Source of the DNA: JBKJUK01 sp046590705
GTDB taxonomy: Bacteria > Acidobacteriota > Thermoanaerobaculia > Gp7-AA8
DNA: 21,391 nucleotides
Direction of reading: 5' to 3'
NCBI GenBank assembly: GCA_046590705.1
Contig: JBKJUK010000110.1
Location: 1-21,391, forward strand
The notes beneath the pieces are model-generated. The model was not told where the DNA came from. It was given only the letters and a program-made list of their open reading frames with translations, and ran no database searches. A program made the translations under genes and the position numbers. This document shows, piece after piece, positions 7,963 to 15,598 of the stretch; positions within the stretch are counted from its first letter, which is position 1, and each line of letters opens with the position of its first letter.

Positions 7963-7989
7963 CCGGCCCCCTGACCCCGGCCCCCGGCC
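7963..7989. repeat. GC-rich CCCCGGCCCCC repeat block
   Basis: The block reads CCGGCCCCCTGACCCCGG and then CCCCCGGCC. It shares the CCCCGGCCCCCGG motif with the left window edge and with the inverted pair flanking 20027-20168. It lies 10 bp beyond the rimI stop. Confidence 0.55.
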
Positions 7990-7999
7990 GCCTCATCGT

Positions 8000-8446
8000 T
8001 CAGCCGATCTGCCGAACCATCACCGTGGCGGCTTCGCCGTCGGGATAGTAGTTCGCGCGTAGATACACAGATTCGAAGGCGAGTTTCTCATAGAAGGCCT
8101 GGGCGCCTTTGTTGGTTTCTCTTACCTCGAGCGAAATCGAGCGGATTCCCTGCTCACCGGCAAACCGAAAGCAATCGGCCATCAGCGCCGCAGCGACACC
8201 TCCTCTCCTCGACTCCGCATTGACGGCAATCTTGTTCACATGCATCTCGTCGAGAAAGTGCATGGCGAACATGTAACCGAGAAACGCGCCCTGACTCGAA
8301 CGTGCTGTCGTGTTGTAGCGACCGCTCATTTCCAGCTCACTCGCGAAGAACTCTCGCTTCCACGGTGCTGGAAACGCTTCAGCCTCCAGCTTCGCGATCT
8401 CACTGAGATCGCTCACACGCGCGGCCGAGATCAACAGCTCAGTCAT
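8000..8446 (-). CDS. rimI: Ribosomal-protein-alanine N-acetyltransferase RimI (GNAT)
   Basis: This 148-residue single-domain GNAT enzyme transfers acetyl from acetyl-CoA; in E. coli RimI acts on the N-terminus of ribosomal protein S18. The N-terminal region is SEIAKLEAEAFPAPW. The acetyl-CoA pyrophosphate loop is SRRGGVAAALM (79-89), LEVRETNKGAQAFYEKLAFE follows, and the C-terminal YYPDGEAATVMV matches RimI. I chose ATG 8446 rather than an upstream in-frame start, because the extra residues would only be tsaB read out of frame. It overlaps the tsaB stop by 8 bp (ATGACTGA), which indicates translational coupling. tsaB-rimI adjacency is very common in bacteria. Its exact substrate here is inferred. 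Confidence 0.93.
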   Translation of the reverse strand: MTELLISAARVSDLSEIAKLEAEAFPAPWKREFFASELEMSGRYNTTARSSQGAFLGYMFAMHFLDEMHVNKIAVNAESRRGGVAAALMADCFRFAGEQGIRSISLEVRETNKGAQAFYEKLAFESVYLRANYYPDGEAATVMVRQIG

Positions 8447-9062
8447 TGACCTGGCGCATCTGCAATTGCACCTCGGCCTCCGCCAGACGCACATACAGCG
8501 GCGTTGCGTCCCGGTGAAGTGAACCCTGACCCTCGCTTTCGAGTCGCAGTGCCCTCTGAGCGCAGAGGAGCGCCAGGTTGAGACGACTACAAAGCGCTTC
8601 CATGACCAGCGCTTCATCTGCTTCCAGGGCCAGAGGCTCCAGTTGAGTGCGCGCAAGAAGTTGCGGACCGCTCACGAGAACTCGTCGCTCGAAGCATGAG
8701 ACGTACAGTTCGTCCCGCCCTGCCTCACCTGAGACCACCACGCTTACGGCCGCGGAAGATTCCGCTGCCGCCTCATGAGTTCCCATCGTCAGCAACGGTA
8801 CGCCGAGGGCCAGAGAGAGCCCCTGCGCTGTGGCCAGACCGACACGAGTTCCGGTGAAGGAACCTGGCCCTCGCGTCACGGCAATGCACGACAACTGCGA
8901 CCGCGCCACCTTCGCTTCTGTGAGCAACCAGTCAATTGCCGGGAGCAGCTTTTCGTTCCTCGAACCTTCTCCAGCCGCTGCGACACACCCGAGCAACCGC
9001 TCGTCGTCAACGAGAGCGACCGACATGACCGGCATGGTTGCGTCAATTCCCAGGACAATCAC
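8439..9062 (-). CDS. tsaB: tRNA t6A37 biosynthesis protein TsaB
   Basis: TsaB is the ASKHA-fold partner of TsaD in making N6-threonylcarbamoyladenosine at position 37 of ANN-decoding tRNAs. The 207-residue product starts from GTG as IVLGIDATMPVMSVAL. It carries NEKLLPAIDWLL and the signature RGPGSFTGTRVGLATAQGL (64-82), and ends near LYVRLAEAE, as TsaB proteins do. The GTG overlaps the dCMP-deaminase stop as GTGA (9062-9059), and the 3' end overlaps rimI by 8 bp, so the three genes form a compact operon. TsaC, TsaD and TsaE are not in the window. Confidence 0.95.
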   Translation of the reverse strand: MIVLGIDATMPVMSVALVDDERLLGCVAAAGEGSRNEKLLPAIDWLLTEAKVARSQLSCIAVTRGPGSFTGTRVGLATAQGLSLALGVPLLTMGTHEAAAESSAAVSVVVSGEAGRDELYVSCFERRVLVSGPQLLARTQLEPLALEADEALVMEALCSRLNLALLCAQRALRLESEGQGSLHRDATPLYVRLAEAEVQLQMRQVND

Positions 9063-9496
9063 GATGCGTCTGGACCTGACATTTTCAGATCGATGAGCTC
9101 GATTCCGATGCCCGGCGCAACATCTCTCGACCGCTCGTCGCGGTAGAACTCACCGTAATAGATTCTTCGGATTCCGGAGTTCGCGATCAATTTGAAACAA
9201 CCCCAGCAAGGAGAGGCTGTGGTGTAGAGTTCGCCACCTTCCACGGAAACCCCATTCTTTGCCGCCTGAATGATGGCGTTGGCCTCGGCGTGCACTGTGG
9301 CAACGCAGTGTCCGTCCTCCATCATGCAGCCGACGTCGTCACAGTGAGGAAGTCCTCGAACTGACCCGTTGTAACCAGTGGAAAGGACGGTCCGATCGCG
9401 AACAATGACCGCGCCGACATGTTTTCTCACACAAGTCGAACGCGTCGCCGCCTGACTCGCGATATTCATAAAATACTCGTTCCAATCCGCTCTCAT
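9059..9496 (-). CDS. Deoxycytidylate (dCMP) deaminase family protein
   Basis: This zinc enzyme converts dCMP to dUMP, feeding dTMP synthesis. From ATG 9496 it has 145 residues. The catalytic zinc motif is HAE at 69-71 with PCWGC (Cys97 and Cys100). The preceding HCDDVGCMMEDGHC stretch (51-64) has the extra Cys/His pattern of dCMP deaminases, which may bind a second zinc. An upstream in-frame ATG at 9517 would add 7 residues, but GGTGAGG at 9501-9507 sits about 8 nt before ATG 9496, so I prefer the shorter start. The stop overlaps the tsaB GTG start by 4 bp. It is first in an operon with tsaB and rimI. Related ComEB proteins belong to the same family. Confidence 0.92.
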   Translation of the reverse strand: MRADWNEYFMNIASQAATRSTCVRKHVGAVIVRDRTVLSTGYNGSVRGLPHCDDVGCMMEDGHCVATVHAEANAIIQAAKNGVSVEGGELYTTASPCWGCFKLIANSGIRRIYYGEFYRDERSRDVAPGIGIELIDLKMSGPDAS

Positions 9497-9570
9497 CAGT
9501 AAGACCTCACCAGTCATTCTAACTTCTCGGCGGCTGTCTTTCCCGAGCGGCGGCGCGGGCGGGCGCGAGG

Positions 9571-9599
9571 GATCTACGCACGGGCACCGCGATGTGAAT
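9571..9599 (-). promoter_or_regulatory. Possible promoter for the dCMP deaminase-tsaB-rimI operon
   Basis: On the minus strand, TTCACA (9599-9594, 5 of 6 to TTGACA) is followed after 17 nt by TAGATC (9576-9571, 3 of 6 to TATAAT). The predicted start near 9564 gives a leader of about 70 nt. Spacing is ideal, but the -10 is weak. Confidence 0.28.
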
Positions 9600-9766
9600 T
9601 TCGATCGCGACCCTTTCGTGTAGATTCCTCAGTCGCACTCGTACTCTTCTGCACGTGCGAGTTTGGCGTGCTCCTTCGGAATGACGTTGCTATACGTGGC
9701 TGCGGCTGCAGAGGGTTCGCGAACCGCATCTGACCCTGTGCATGGAAACTGCAGCTTTAGCTCTCG

Positions 9767-10177
9767 ATGTCGAAAAAAAAGATCCTGGTTGTCGAAGACA
9801 ACTCCGATGTGCGCCGGTTGTACGCGATTGCGCTCAATCAGCACGGCTACGAAGTGAAGCTCGCTGCCAACGGCGCTGAGGCTTTGACGCGGATCGAGGA
9901 CGAACGTCCGGACCTGATGGTGCTGGATGTCTTCATGCCGATCATGAACGGCTTCGAGGTCATCGACAAGATCACTCTCTCGTCGGGGGCTCCGATTCCT
10001 GTCATCGTGATCAGCGGCCAGGCCACAGAGTCTGAAAGCTTGACCCGTGACTCAATTCTGGCGTGGCTTTCCAAACCCGTGGCGCTGACGGAACTTCTCG
10101 CGAAAATCGACGAAGCGTTCAAGCCGTCCGCCAAACGTCCGCACCCGCCTGCCGAGCGAACCGTCACGCCTGGCTGA
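9767..10177 (+). CDS. Single-domain response regulator (CheY-like receiver)
   Basis: The 136-residue protein is one receiver domain with all catalytic positions present. These are the acidic pair E10-D11 in ILVVEDN, phospho-acceptor D54 in VLDVFMP, S83 in VIVISGQ in place of the usual Thr/Ser, and K103 in WLSKPV. A short Pro/Arg-rich tail follows from about residue 121. There is no output domain, so it should act by protein-protein contact or in a phosphorelay; no histidine kinase is nearby. A TATACG hexamer (9691-9696) could be a -10, but lacks a good -35. The FHA gene begins 72 bp downstream in the same direction, so the two may be co-transcribed and belong to one signalling pathway. Confidence 0.92.
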   Translation: MSKKKILVVEDNSDVRRLYAIALNQHGYEVKLAANGAEALTRIEDERPDLMVLDVFMPIMNGFEVIDKITLSSGAPIPVIVISGQATESESLTRDSILAWLSKPVALTELLAKIDEAFKPSAKRPHPPAERTVTPG

Positions 10178-10231
10178 CGTTTCCCCTGCCAATAGTCGTC
10201 ATGCTTCCGCCCGACACCTGTCGCTGTCCTG

Positions 10232-10237
10232 TAGAAT
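10232..10237 (+). promoter_or_regulatory. Possible -10 box just before the FHA gene
   Basis: TAGAAT (5 of 6 to TATAAT) ends 12 nt before the ATG at 10250, which would give a leader of only about 5 nt. No recognizable -35 is present, so this is weak. Confidence 0.2.
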
Positions 10238-10249
10238 CTGAACTGGACG

Positions 10250-11449
10250 ATGGCGAAAATTTCATTTCAGCAGGCCGATGGAAGTGAAAAATCGTGGCAC
10301 CTCTCGACTCAGCGCACGCTGAGGATCGGCCGCGAACCTGGAAACGACATCGTCCTCCGGGACTCCAAAGTCTCGCGCCGGCATGCTGAGGTCGTCTTCG
10401 AGAAGGGCTTCTTCGTTCTGCGCGATCTCGAAAGCGCAAACGGTTGTTTCGTCAACGGACGCCGAATTCGGGTGGCACCGCTGATCGAAGGGGCAGAGAT
10501 CAAGATCGGAAATACGTTGGGCCGGTTCACCGAGGGCTTGAATCCAGAGAGTAGTCAGACTGCGACGCACGATCTACTGGATGGGCGTCCTCCTGCCGAA
10601 GCAGTCGATGCAGCACCTGTGCGTGTTGACCCGGATCCCGGCGCCAACACTCCTGTCGTCGAGACGCCCTACCTCGACATACCGACATTCGTACCTGACG
10701 AGGACCCGAAGGCGACACGCATTCGACCTCCCGTTGAGCCGCGGACGAAACGGACCGAGGGGGCGTGGGGCAAGGCTGCGATCACCTTCGTCCTCCCGTC
10801 CAAACTTCAGGCTATCATTCGACCGGATCAGGGAACCGCGACCCTCTGGTTTCGCCGAAGCCTCAACCTGGTAGGTTTCGTCGCCTCTCTGATTGCCCTG
10901 ATGATTTCGCTGGTCGGGATGGCCTCGACATTCTTCCTCTTCACTGAGCGGCAGATCGCGCCAGCGGTGGCTTCACTGGTCCTCACTGCGATTTTCGCCT
11001 TCATCATCCTGGTGCTGATCCCTCGCCGGGGATTCGCGCTCTATTTCGACGACCTCATGCGTGAGCAGTACCTGACCATCGCGCAGATGTCGCGCTTCCC
11101 TTTCCCCTCGCTCGTCTATGAAGTGTCGAATGGAGGCCGGGCCATCGGGAGCTTACGCAAGAACAGCTTCTCCAATCTTCTTCGTCGTAAGTGGAAAATC
11201 TTCGACGGCGAGGGAAGGTGGATCGGTCATGCCATCGAACATTCGCTGGCGAAAGCTGTAATCCGCAAGTTCACCGGCCACTTTTTCGCAGCGCTGAAAA
11301 CCAACTTCGTGTTGTTCGACGGAAGCGGCGTGGCGGGCCTGATCGATCGCAGCAAGCCGTCAGGTTATGACGTCACGCTCGCAATTCCTCATTTTCCCCG
11401 GGACCTGGTGCTGGCGCTGGTAGTCGTGCTCGACAGCGTCGAGCGGTAG
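10250..11449 (+). CDS. FHA-domain membrane protein with C-terminal scramblase/LURP-one-like domain
   Basis: The 399-residue protein has three parts. Residues about 24-93 form an FHA phosphothreonine-binding domain: RIGREPGNDIVL, SRRHAEV with the Ser42 and His45 positions, and the loop Asn64 and Asn69. A Pro-rich linker of about 80 residues follows. Two transmembrane helices are predicted at about 207-232 and 238-258, then a cytosolic domain (about 262-399) with LVYEVSNGGRAIGSLRKNSF, KIFDGEGRWIGHAIE and FVLFDGSGVAGLI. These repeated strand-turn units with F/D-G-x-G resemble the phospholipid-scramblase/LURP-one/Tubby-C fold. The lipid-related function is inference only. It follows a response regulator gene by 72 bp. 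A REP array begins 1 bp after the stop codon. Confidence 0.82.
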   Translation: MAKISFQQADGSEKSWHLSTQRTLRIGREPGNDIVLRDSKVSRRHAEVVFEKGFFVLRDLESANGCFVNGRRIRVAPLIEGAEIKIGNTLGRFTEGLNPESSQTATHDLLDGRPPAEAVDAAPVRVDPDPGANTPVVETPYLDIPTFVPDEDPKATRIRPPVEPRTKRTEGAWGKAAITFVLPSKLQAIIRPDQGTATLWFRRSLNLVGFVASLIALMISLVGMASTFFLFTERQIAPAVASLVLTAIFAFIILVLIPRRGFALYFDDLMREQYLTIAQMSRFPFPSLVYEVSNGGRAIGSLRKNSFSNLLRRKWKIFDGEGRWIGHAIEHSLAKAVIRKFTGHFFAALKTNFVLFDGSGVAGLIDRSKPSGYDVTLAIPHFPRDLVLALVVVLDSVER

Positions 11450-11450
11450 A

Positions 11451-11700
11451 TGTGTGGCACAGGCAATCCTGCCTGTGGCGCCACATACTGACTTCGAAGG
11501 ACGATTCTTCTTCCGCGTAACCGATATGCTCGCTCGCGTCGGCAACCGCCCACGAAAAGAACAAAACATCAAGGCCCGGGTGTGGAACTTAGTTCTCCGC
11601 GCCACAGGCAGGATTGCCTGTGCCACACAGTCGCTGTGCTCTCCCCGGGGGCTTGTAGTCAGCTTGTCCAGTCACAGGCAGGATTGCCTGTGCTCCACAG
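11451..11700. repeat. REP-like array b-c-d (one inverted, two direct units)
   Basis: Three palindromic cores lie at 11458-11477 (minus orientation), 11603-11622 and 11673-11692 (both plus). The first unit is followed by ACTGACTTCGAAGGACGATT at 11487-11506. The array fills most of the 290-bp gap between the convergent FHA and SpoIID genes, and no gene is supported there. Six-frame translation gives recurring strings such as AQAILPVA and TGRIACAT, which are repeat read-through and not proteins. A very similar array lies at 14046-14290. Confidence 0.85.
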
Positions 11701-11739
11701 TCTCGACTGCGCTTTCCTACATAACAGTCGGCTGAAGTA

Positions 11740-13977
11740 TCAGCGATTGACGCTGGTCATCGGGACGATCTCGACACCGGTGTAGTAATGCTTGAGAATT
11801 CGTTCCGCCGACCAGCCACGGAAGGCAGCGACATATGCGCCGACCTGACACATTCCCACTCCATGTCCCCATCCTTTGCCGTAAAAGGTGTAGCGATCTG
11901 CGCCGTCACTGTCCCTGGTTTTCGCGTAGACGAACAGATTGTCGGGAACTCCCAGCGACCAGCGAACCGGCAGGCCTTCCAGTACGAAGGTACGACCTCC
12001 CTCTGCGGTGACCTGTAGCTTTGCGATTCGGTGCGACGCGTCGATCTCGAGCGGCTTGATGTCGACGAGTTCACGAATTGCGTTTCGCCGATTGATCATG
12101 GTCACCAGTTCATCTTCGCGATAGGAACGAGTCCAGTCTGCGTAACTGGAGGTGCGATCGAACGACGCACCGTCGTAGTTCGCATTGAGAATACCCGCCA
12201 AAACACCGCCTCCCCGCTTCTGCACCAGGACCATCCGGTCTCCGATCATCACCGGCAGAGAGCGGTACTCCTGCGAAGTTTCAAAGAAGCGCCTGAACAT
12301 CGGCGTGCCCGCGCCGATCGTGTAGCTGGTGAGTTTGCCCTCTGCCTTCAACGTGACCTGCCGCCCATCGACCTTGTGCACTTTTCCGGTCGTCTCGGCC
12401 ACCAAATTCATTCTCTCCATCCAGGAGTAAACCAGTGCCATTAACTCTTGCTGCAGCATCGGCGCTGACAGATCGAGCGTATCGATTGCCTGCGGTGGCA
12501 CGATGCGGTACTTAATGAGAAAGGACGCAGCGAGAAATGCTTCGCCGTCATTCTCGGACTGCGGAAAAAAGTAACGGCGGTCCTCGGGCAAGAGCAAAGT
12601 ATCGGTCGCGTCCTTCAGCTTCCAGGCTCGCGAGAGATACCGAAGCACCTCCCCGCGTGAACCGGAAGAAGCTGCGGCCACGGCGGGCATCTCGTACCCG
12701 GCCAGACGCGCGCCGCTCGCAACGATGCTGGTCACATCCGAGCCGGAAAGCCGGCGGCCTGCAGGCGCCGCGATCCCGGTCAGAGCCGAGAAGACTCGCG
12801 CGTCGAGCTCCATGTCACTCAGCAACTCGCTGTCTGCGCGACCAGGAATCGACACCATCTCATGCTCGACACAACGGGCACGTTTCAGATAGGGCTCGCT
12901 GCGACCGGGGAACATCGTTCCGACGTCCGAAGTCTCTCCGCCGCAGGTCGAGGTGAAGAGTGCGTCCACGACTTCGGTACCATGAACCATGACCATCCCG
13001 GCAGTTTCCCTAACGGCCTGATCGCTCATCGGATCCTCGGTGTTCATCCCTTTGTATACCTGACATGCCGGAGTCGGACAGATGTCGAATCCTTCCGGTC
13101 TGTACTCACCCACACGCCTGAAAGCATACGTGCGCGCAGCAATGGTCTGGGCCTTAATGGCCTCGAGTTCATCGTAGATGCGAGGGCCCAGCTCATTCGG
13201 AACGACACCGCGTACGTAGTCGTCAAAGTTGATTTCGTTGATGATGTTCAGCAGTCCTCGCGGGTTCACGAGTGCCCGCGCAGCACCTCGGTACATCACT
13301 CCGCCGACTTCGATTCCATCCTTCGCTGCAGGAAAAATAAGAATCGAATTGTCGACGAAGCGTTTGCGGCCACCCTCGTCGTCGATTAGTTCGATCACGT
13401 TCTGAAATTTCTCGACTGCAGGGCGGCGAGCGACGATGGTTTCCTTCGCGTGGCCCTGCTCGATCAGCCGTCCTCGCAACGGCTCAGCGGCGGCAGCATC
13501 CGGAAAGTTCCCGGCGAAGATCTTATACATCCCAGTGGCCGCGTCGAAGATCACATCGACATCGACCGACGCTTCTTTCCGCATCCTCGCGGCCAGCGCT
13601 TCTGCACTGCGCGAGTCGGAGATGGCAGCGGCCTGCACCGCGTAAGCGACTGCGGCGCCGGCTAGAGGAGCGCGCAGACTGAAGCCGCGCTGGAGCCCGT
13701 GCGCACCGCGGGAGTCGATCACGATGTAGCCACCTTCGATGCGACGGAACTCCGTCATGGATTGGTCACTGAGCAGTCCCACTCGAATGGTCGGCTCGAT
13801 CAACTTCTTCGGCGAGGAGCCCATCGCCGTCAGGCCATTGGTCTGCGTTGAGACTGATTGCGGCTCCTGCTCCGCAACGGGAGCGGAAGGCGAATTCGCA
13901 ACTGGAGTGGTGGCGCAGCTTGCGAAGAGAACGAGCGCAGCCAGAGCCGCAGCGGAGCGTGTGAGTGTGAGCGTCAT
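11740..13977 (-). CDS. SpoIID/LytB-domain lipoprotein with SPOR-like region
   Basis: The 745-residue product begins MTLTLTRSAAALAALVLFASC, a lipoprotein signal with lipidated Cys21. I chose ATG 13977 because AAGGAATTCGAAT gives a Shine-Dalgarno at good spacing; the longer frame reaches into a REP unit. A SPOR-like segment (VDVDVIFDAATGMYKIFAGNF and following, about 120-190) should bind denuded glycan. The SpoIID core begins around 240 with NFDDYVRGVVPNEL (the Glu is the position of the catalytic Glu in SpoIID lytic transglycosylases) and AIKAQTIAARTYAF. TSTCGGETSD follows, and the closing part YGKGWGHGVGMCQVGA is near the C-terminus. About 200-250 residues unlike a standard SpoIID lie between these parts. 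It is probably an envelope peptidoglycan enzyme that trims peptide-free glycans. Nothing here suggests sporulation. Confidence 0.88.
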   Translation of the reverse strand: MTLTLTRSAAALAALVLFASCATTPVANSPSAPVAEQEPQSVSTQTNGLTAMGSSPKKLIEPTIRVGLLSDQSMTEFRRIEGGYIVIDSRGAHGLQRGFSLRAPLAGAAVAYAVQAAAISDSRSAEALAARMRKEASVDVDVIFDAATGMYKIFAGNFPDAAAAEPLRGRLIEQGHAKETIVARRPAVEKFQNVIELIDDEGGRKRFVDNSILIFPAAKDGIEVGGVMYRGAARALVNPRGLLNIINEINFDDYVRGVVPNELGPRIYDELEAIKAQTIAARTYAFRRVGEYRPEGFDICPTPACQVYKGMNTEDPMSDQAVRETAGMVMVHGTEVVDALFTSTCGGETSDVGTMFPGRSEPYLKRARCVEHEMVSIPGRADSELLSDMELDARVFSALTGIAAPAGRRLSGSDVTSIVASGARLAGYEMPAVAAASSGSRGEVLRYLSRAWKLKDATDTLLLPEDRRYFFPQSENDGEAFLAASFLIKYRIVPPQAIDTLDLSAPMLQQELMALVYSWMERMNLVAETTGKVHKVDGRQVTLKAEGKLTSYTIGAGTPMFRRFFETSQEYRSLPVMIGDRMVLVQKRGGGVLAGILNANYDGASFDRTSSYADWTRSYREDELVTMINRRNAIRELVDIKPLEIDASHRIAKLQVTAEGGRTFVLEGLPVRWSLGVPDNLFVYAKTRDSDGADRYTFYGKGWGHGVGMCQVGAYVAAFRGWSAERILKHYYTGVEIVPMTSVNR

Positions 13978-14045
13978 ATTCGAATTCCTTTTTTCTGCTA
14001 GTGGCGTGAATGTGTGTTTGAGTATGAACCGCATCGAGACGCGGT

Positions 14046-14290
14046 TGTGTGGCACAGGCAATCCTGCCAGTGGCGCGACGCACTGACTTCGAGGACGATT
14101 TCATTCCACGCAACCGACATGTTGCTCCTGGAGGCGACTATCTGACGACAGATGCGGACAGCAGACAATCGAACTCAGTTCTCGGCGCCACAGGCAGGAT
14201 TGCCTGTGCCACAGATAGCTGCGTCTGACGTTGTTCGTCCGGAGAATTCCAGGTGTCCAGTCACAGGCAGGATTGCCTGTGCTCCACACA
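14046..14290. repeat. REP-like array e-f-g, second copy of the b-c-d array
   Basis: Cores lie at 14053-14072 (minus, two differences), 14189-14208 and 14262-14281 (both plus). Order, orientation and flanks match the 11451-11700 array: ACTGACTTCGAGGACGATT follows the first unit at 14082-14100, a GAACTCAGTTCTC stretch precedes the second, and TCCAGTCACAGG opens the third. It lies in the 391-bp gap between two same-strand genes (SpoIID downstream, aminotransferase upstream). No gene is supported in the gap. Confidence 0.85.
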
Positions 14291-14349
14291 TCCCAGATGT
14301 GAGTGCGAGCGTCGCGCTCGCGTGCCTTCCACGGAACGGCCGAGGGTGC

Positions 14350-14368
14350 GGGCGCCCGCAGGGCGCCC
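14350..14368 (-). terminator. GGGCGCCC hairpin touching the aminotransferase stop codon
   Basis: GGGCGCCC-GCA-GGGCGCCC forms an 8-bp GC-only stem and begins directly after the TAG stop at 14371-14369. There is no T-run, so intrinsic termination is uncertain. The wider motif (GTAGGGGCGCCC...) resembles a dispersed intergenic repeat, and the stop codon itself may belong to it. Confidence 0.45.
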
Positions 14369-15586
14369 CTACGAATGGGCGACATCGCTATCCGTGAACA
14401 AACCGGCCAGACGGCGTACACCTTCTTTCATTCGATGGTCCGGTTCCTTGGCGAAGGTGAGTCGCATCGTTGCTGCACCCGATCCGTCTACAAAGAATGG
14501 GGCGCCTGGAACGTAGGCCACGCCCCGGCGAATCGCTTCAGGAACGAGTAAGGCAGTGTCGACTTTGTCGCGAAGCGTCAGGAAAGTGAAGAGTCCACCA
14601 CGCGCGTCGGTCCAGCTCGCAATACCGGTCATCTCGTCGGAGAGAGCCGAGAGCATTACGTCGCGACGTTGCTTGTAAAACTCACGAACAGTGGCAATCT
14701 GTGCGGGCAGCAAACCTGCGGCCACGAATTCGTCGACGATTGACTGGTCCAGCATTCCGCCGCACAGATCAGCCGCTTCCTTGGCGATCTCGAACTGTCG
14801 ATGGAGAACCGGACCTGCAGCGATGTAGCCACATCGCAGCCCCGGTGCGAGAACCTTCGAGAATGACCCGAGGTAGATGACCCGGCCCGATCGGTCCAGC
14901 GTTTTGATGGGAGTGATGTCGACGGTTTCGTCGAACAGCAGCTCACCATACGGGTCATCTTCAATGATCAGGATGCCAAGCGACTCGGCAGCCTCGAGTA
15001 ATTCGACGCGACGCTGCTGCGACATCAGCCGGCCTGATGGGTTCTGAAAATTCGGAATGGTGTAAAGGAACTTGATGCGACGGCCTTCCTTCGTCAGTCG
15101 AGAGGCGGTTTCGATCAGCGAATCAATCACGATCCCATCGGCATCTGAAGCGATGCCACTGAGCTCGGCGCGCCGACCGGTGAACGACGCCGTTGCGCCG
15201 ATGTACGTCGGCAACTCCACCAGAACCACGTCGCCGGGATCGAGCAGTACGTGGGCTATCAAATTCAGCGCTTGTTGCGAACCTGTGGTCACCAGAATCT
15301 CATCAGCGGGAACGATGAAACCTCGTTCACCACAGATCCGTGCGATCGATTCGCGCAGTCGCGGAAGCCCTGCCGTCGGTCCGTACTGAAGCGAGATTCC
15401 TCGTTTCTCAATGATCACTCGCGAGGCGAATGCAGCCAGCAAATCAGCGGGAAAGGTTTCAGGACTGGGAACTCCGCCCGCAAACGAGATGATCGCGGGA
15501 TCGTTGATCAACTTCGCGAAGACCCGGATGGCGGACGGACGAAGGTTGCGTCCATCTGCGGAAAAAAGCTCTGCGATGTCAGGCAT
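14369..15586 (-). CDS. PLP aminotransferase, LysN/MocR-type subgroup
   Basis: This 405-residue fold-type I aminotransferase resembles 2-aminoadipate/aromatic aminotransferases and the catalytic half of MocR regulators, but has no GntR helix-turn-helix. Visible residues are ISFAGGVPSPETFP at the N-terminus, LQYGPTAGLPRLRE, TGSQQALNL, YTIPNFQNPSG with Asn182, DDPYGEL with Asp211 and Tyr213, Schiff-base K244 in SFSKVLAPGLRCGY, and Arg251. ATMRLTFAKE near the C-terminus carries the probable substrate arginine. The substrate is not determinable; LysN-like enzymes are often multisubstrate. It follows the membrane-protein gene by 12 bp with AGAGG as a weak Shine-Dalgarno, and is the last gene of a three-gene operon. 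Confidence 0.9.
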   Translation of the reverse strand: MPDIAELFSADGRNLRPSAIRVFAKLINDPAIISFAGGVPSPETFPADLLAAFASRVIIEKRGISLQYGPTAGLPRLRESIARICGERGFIVPADEILVTTGSQQALNLIAHVLLDPGDVVLVELPTYIGATASFTGRRAELSGIASDADGIVIDSLIETASRLTKEGRRIKFLYTIPNFQNPSGRLMSQQRRVELLEAAESLGILIIEDDPYGELLFDETVDITPIKTLDRSGRVIYLGSFSKVLAPGLRCGYIAAGPVLHRQFEIAKEAADLCGGMLDQSIVDEFVAAGLLPAQIATVREFYKQRRDVMLSALSDEMTGIASWTDARGGLFTFLTLRDKVDTALLVPEAIRRGVAYVPGAPFFVDGSGAATMRLTFAKEPDHRMKEGVRRLAGLFTDSDVAHS

Positions 15587-15598
15587 GCGGCCTCTGGA

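Larger units (their letters stand above)
7754..7999. other. Convergent gap with hairpin, REP unit and GC-rich repeat
   Basis: This 246-bp gap lies between the convergent LolC/E-like gene and rimI. It holds a hairpin (CCACGACGAA at 7823-7832 with TTCGTTGTGG at 7846-7855, one G-U pair, no T-run), one REP-like palindrome at 7917-7936, and a CCCCGGCCCCC-type block at 7963-7989. No gene is supported. The hairpins may act as terminators for the two converging transcripts. Confidence 0.5.

Noticed and set aside
13978..14061. Longer N-terminus for the SpoIID lipoprotein
   Set aside because: The extension enters a REP unit and would bury the lipoprotein signal; ATG 13977 has a good Shine-Dalgarno and an immediate lipobox signal.
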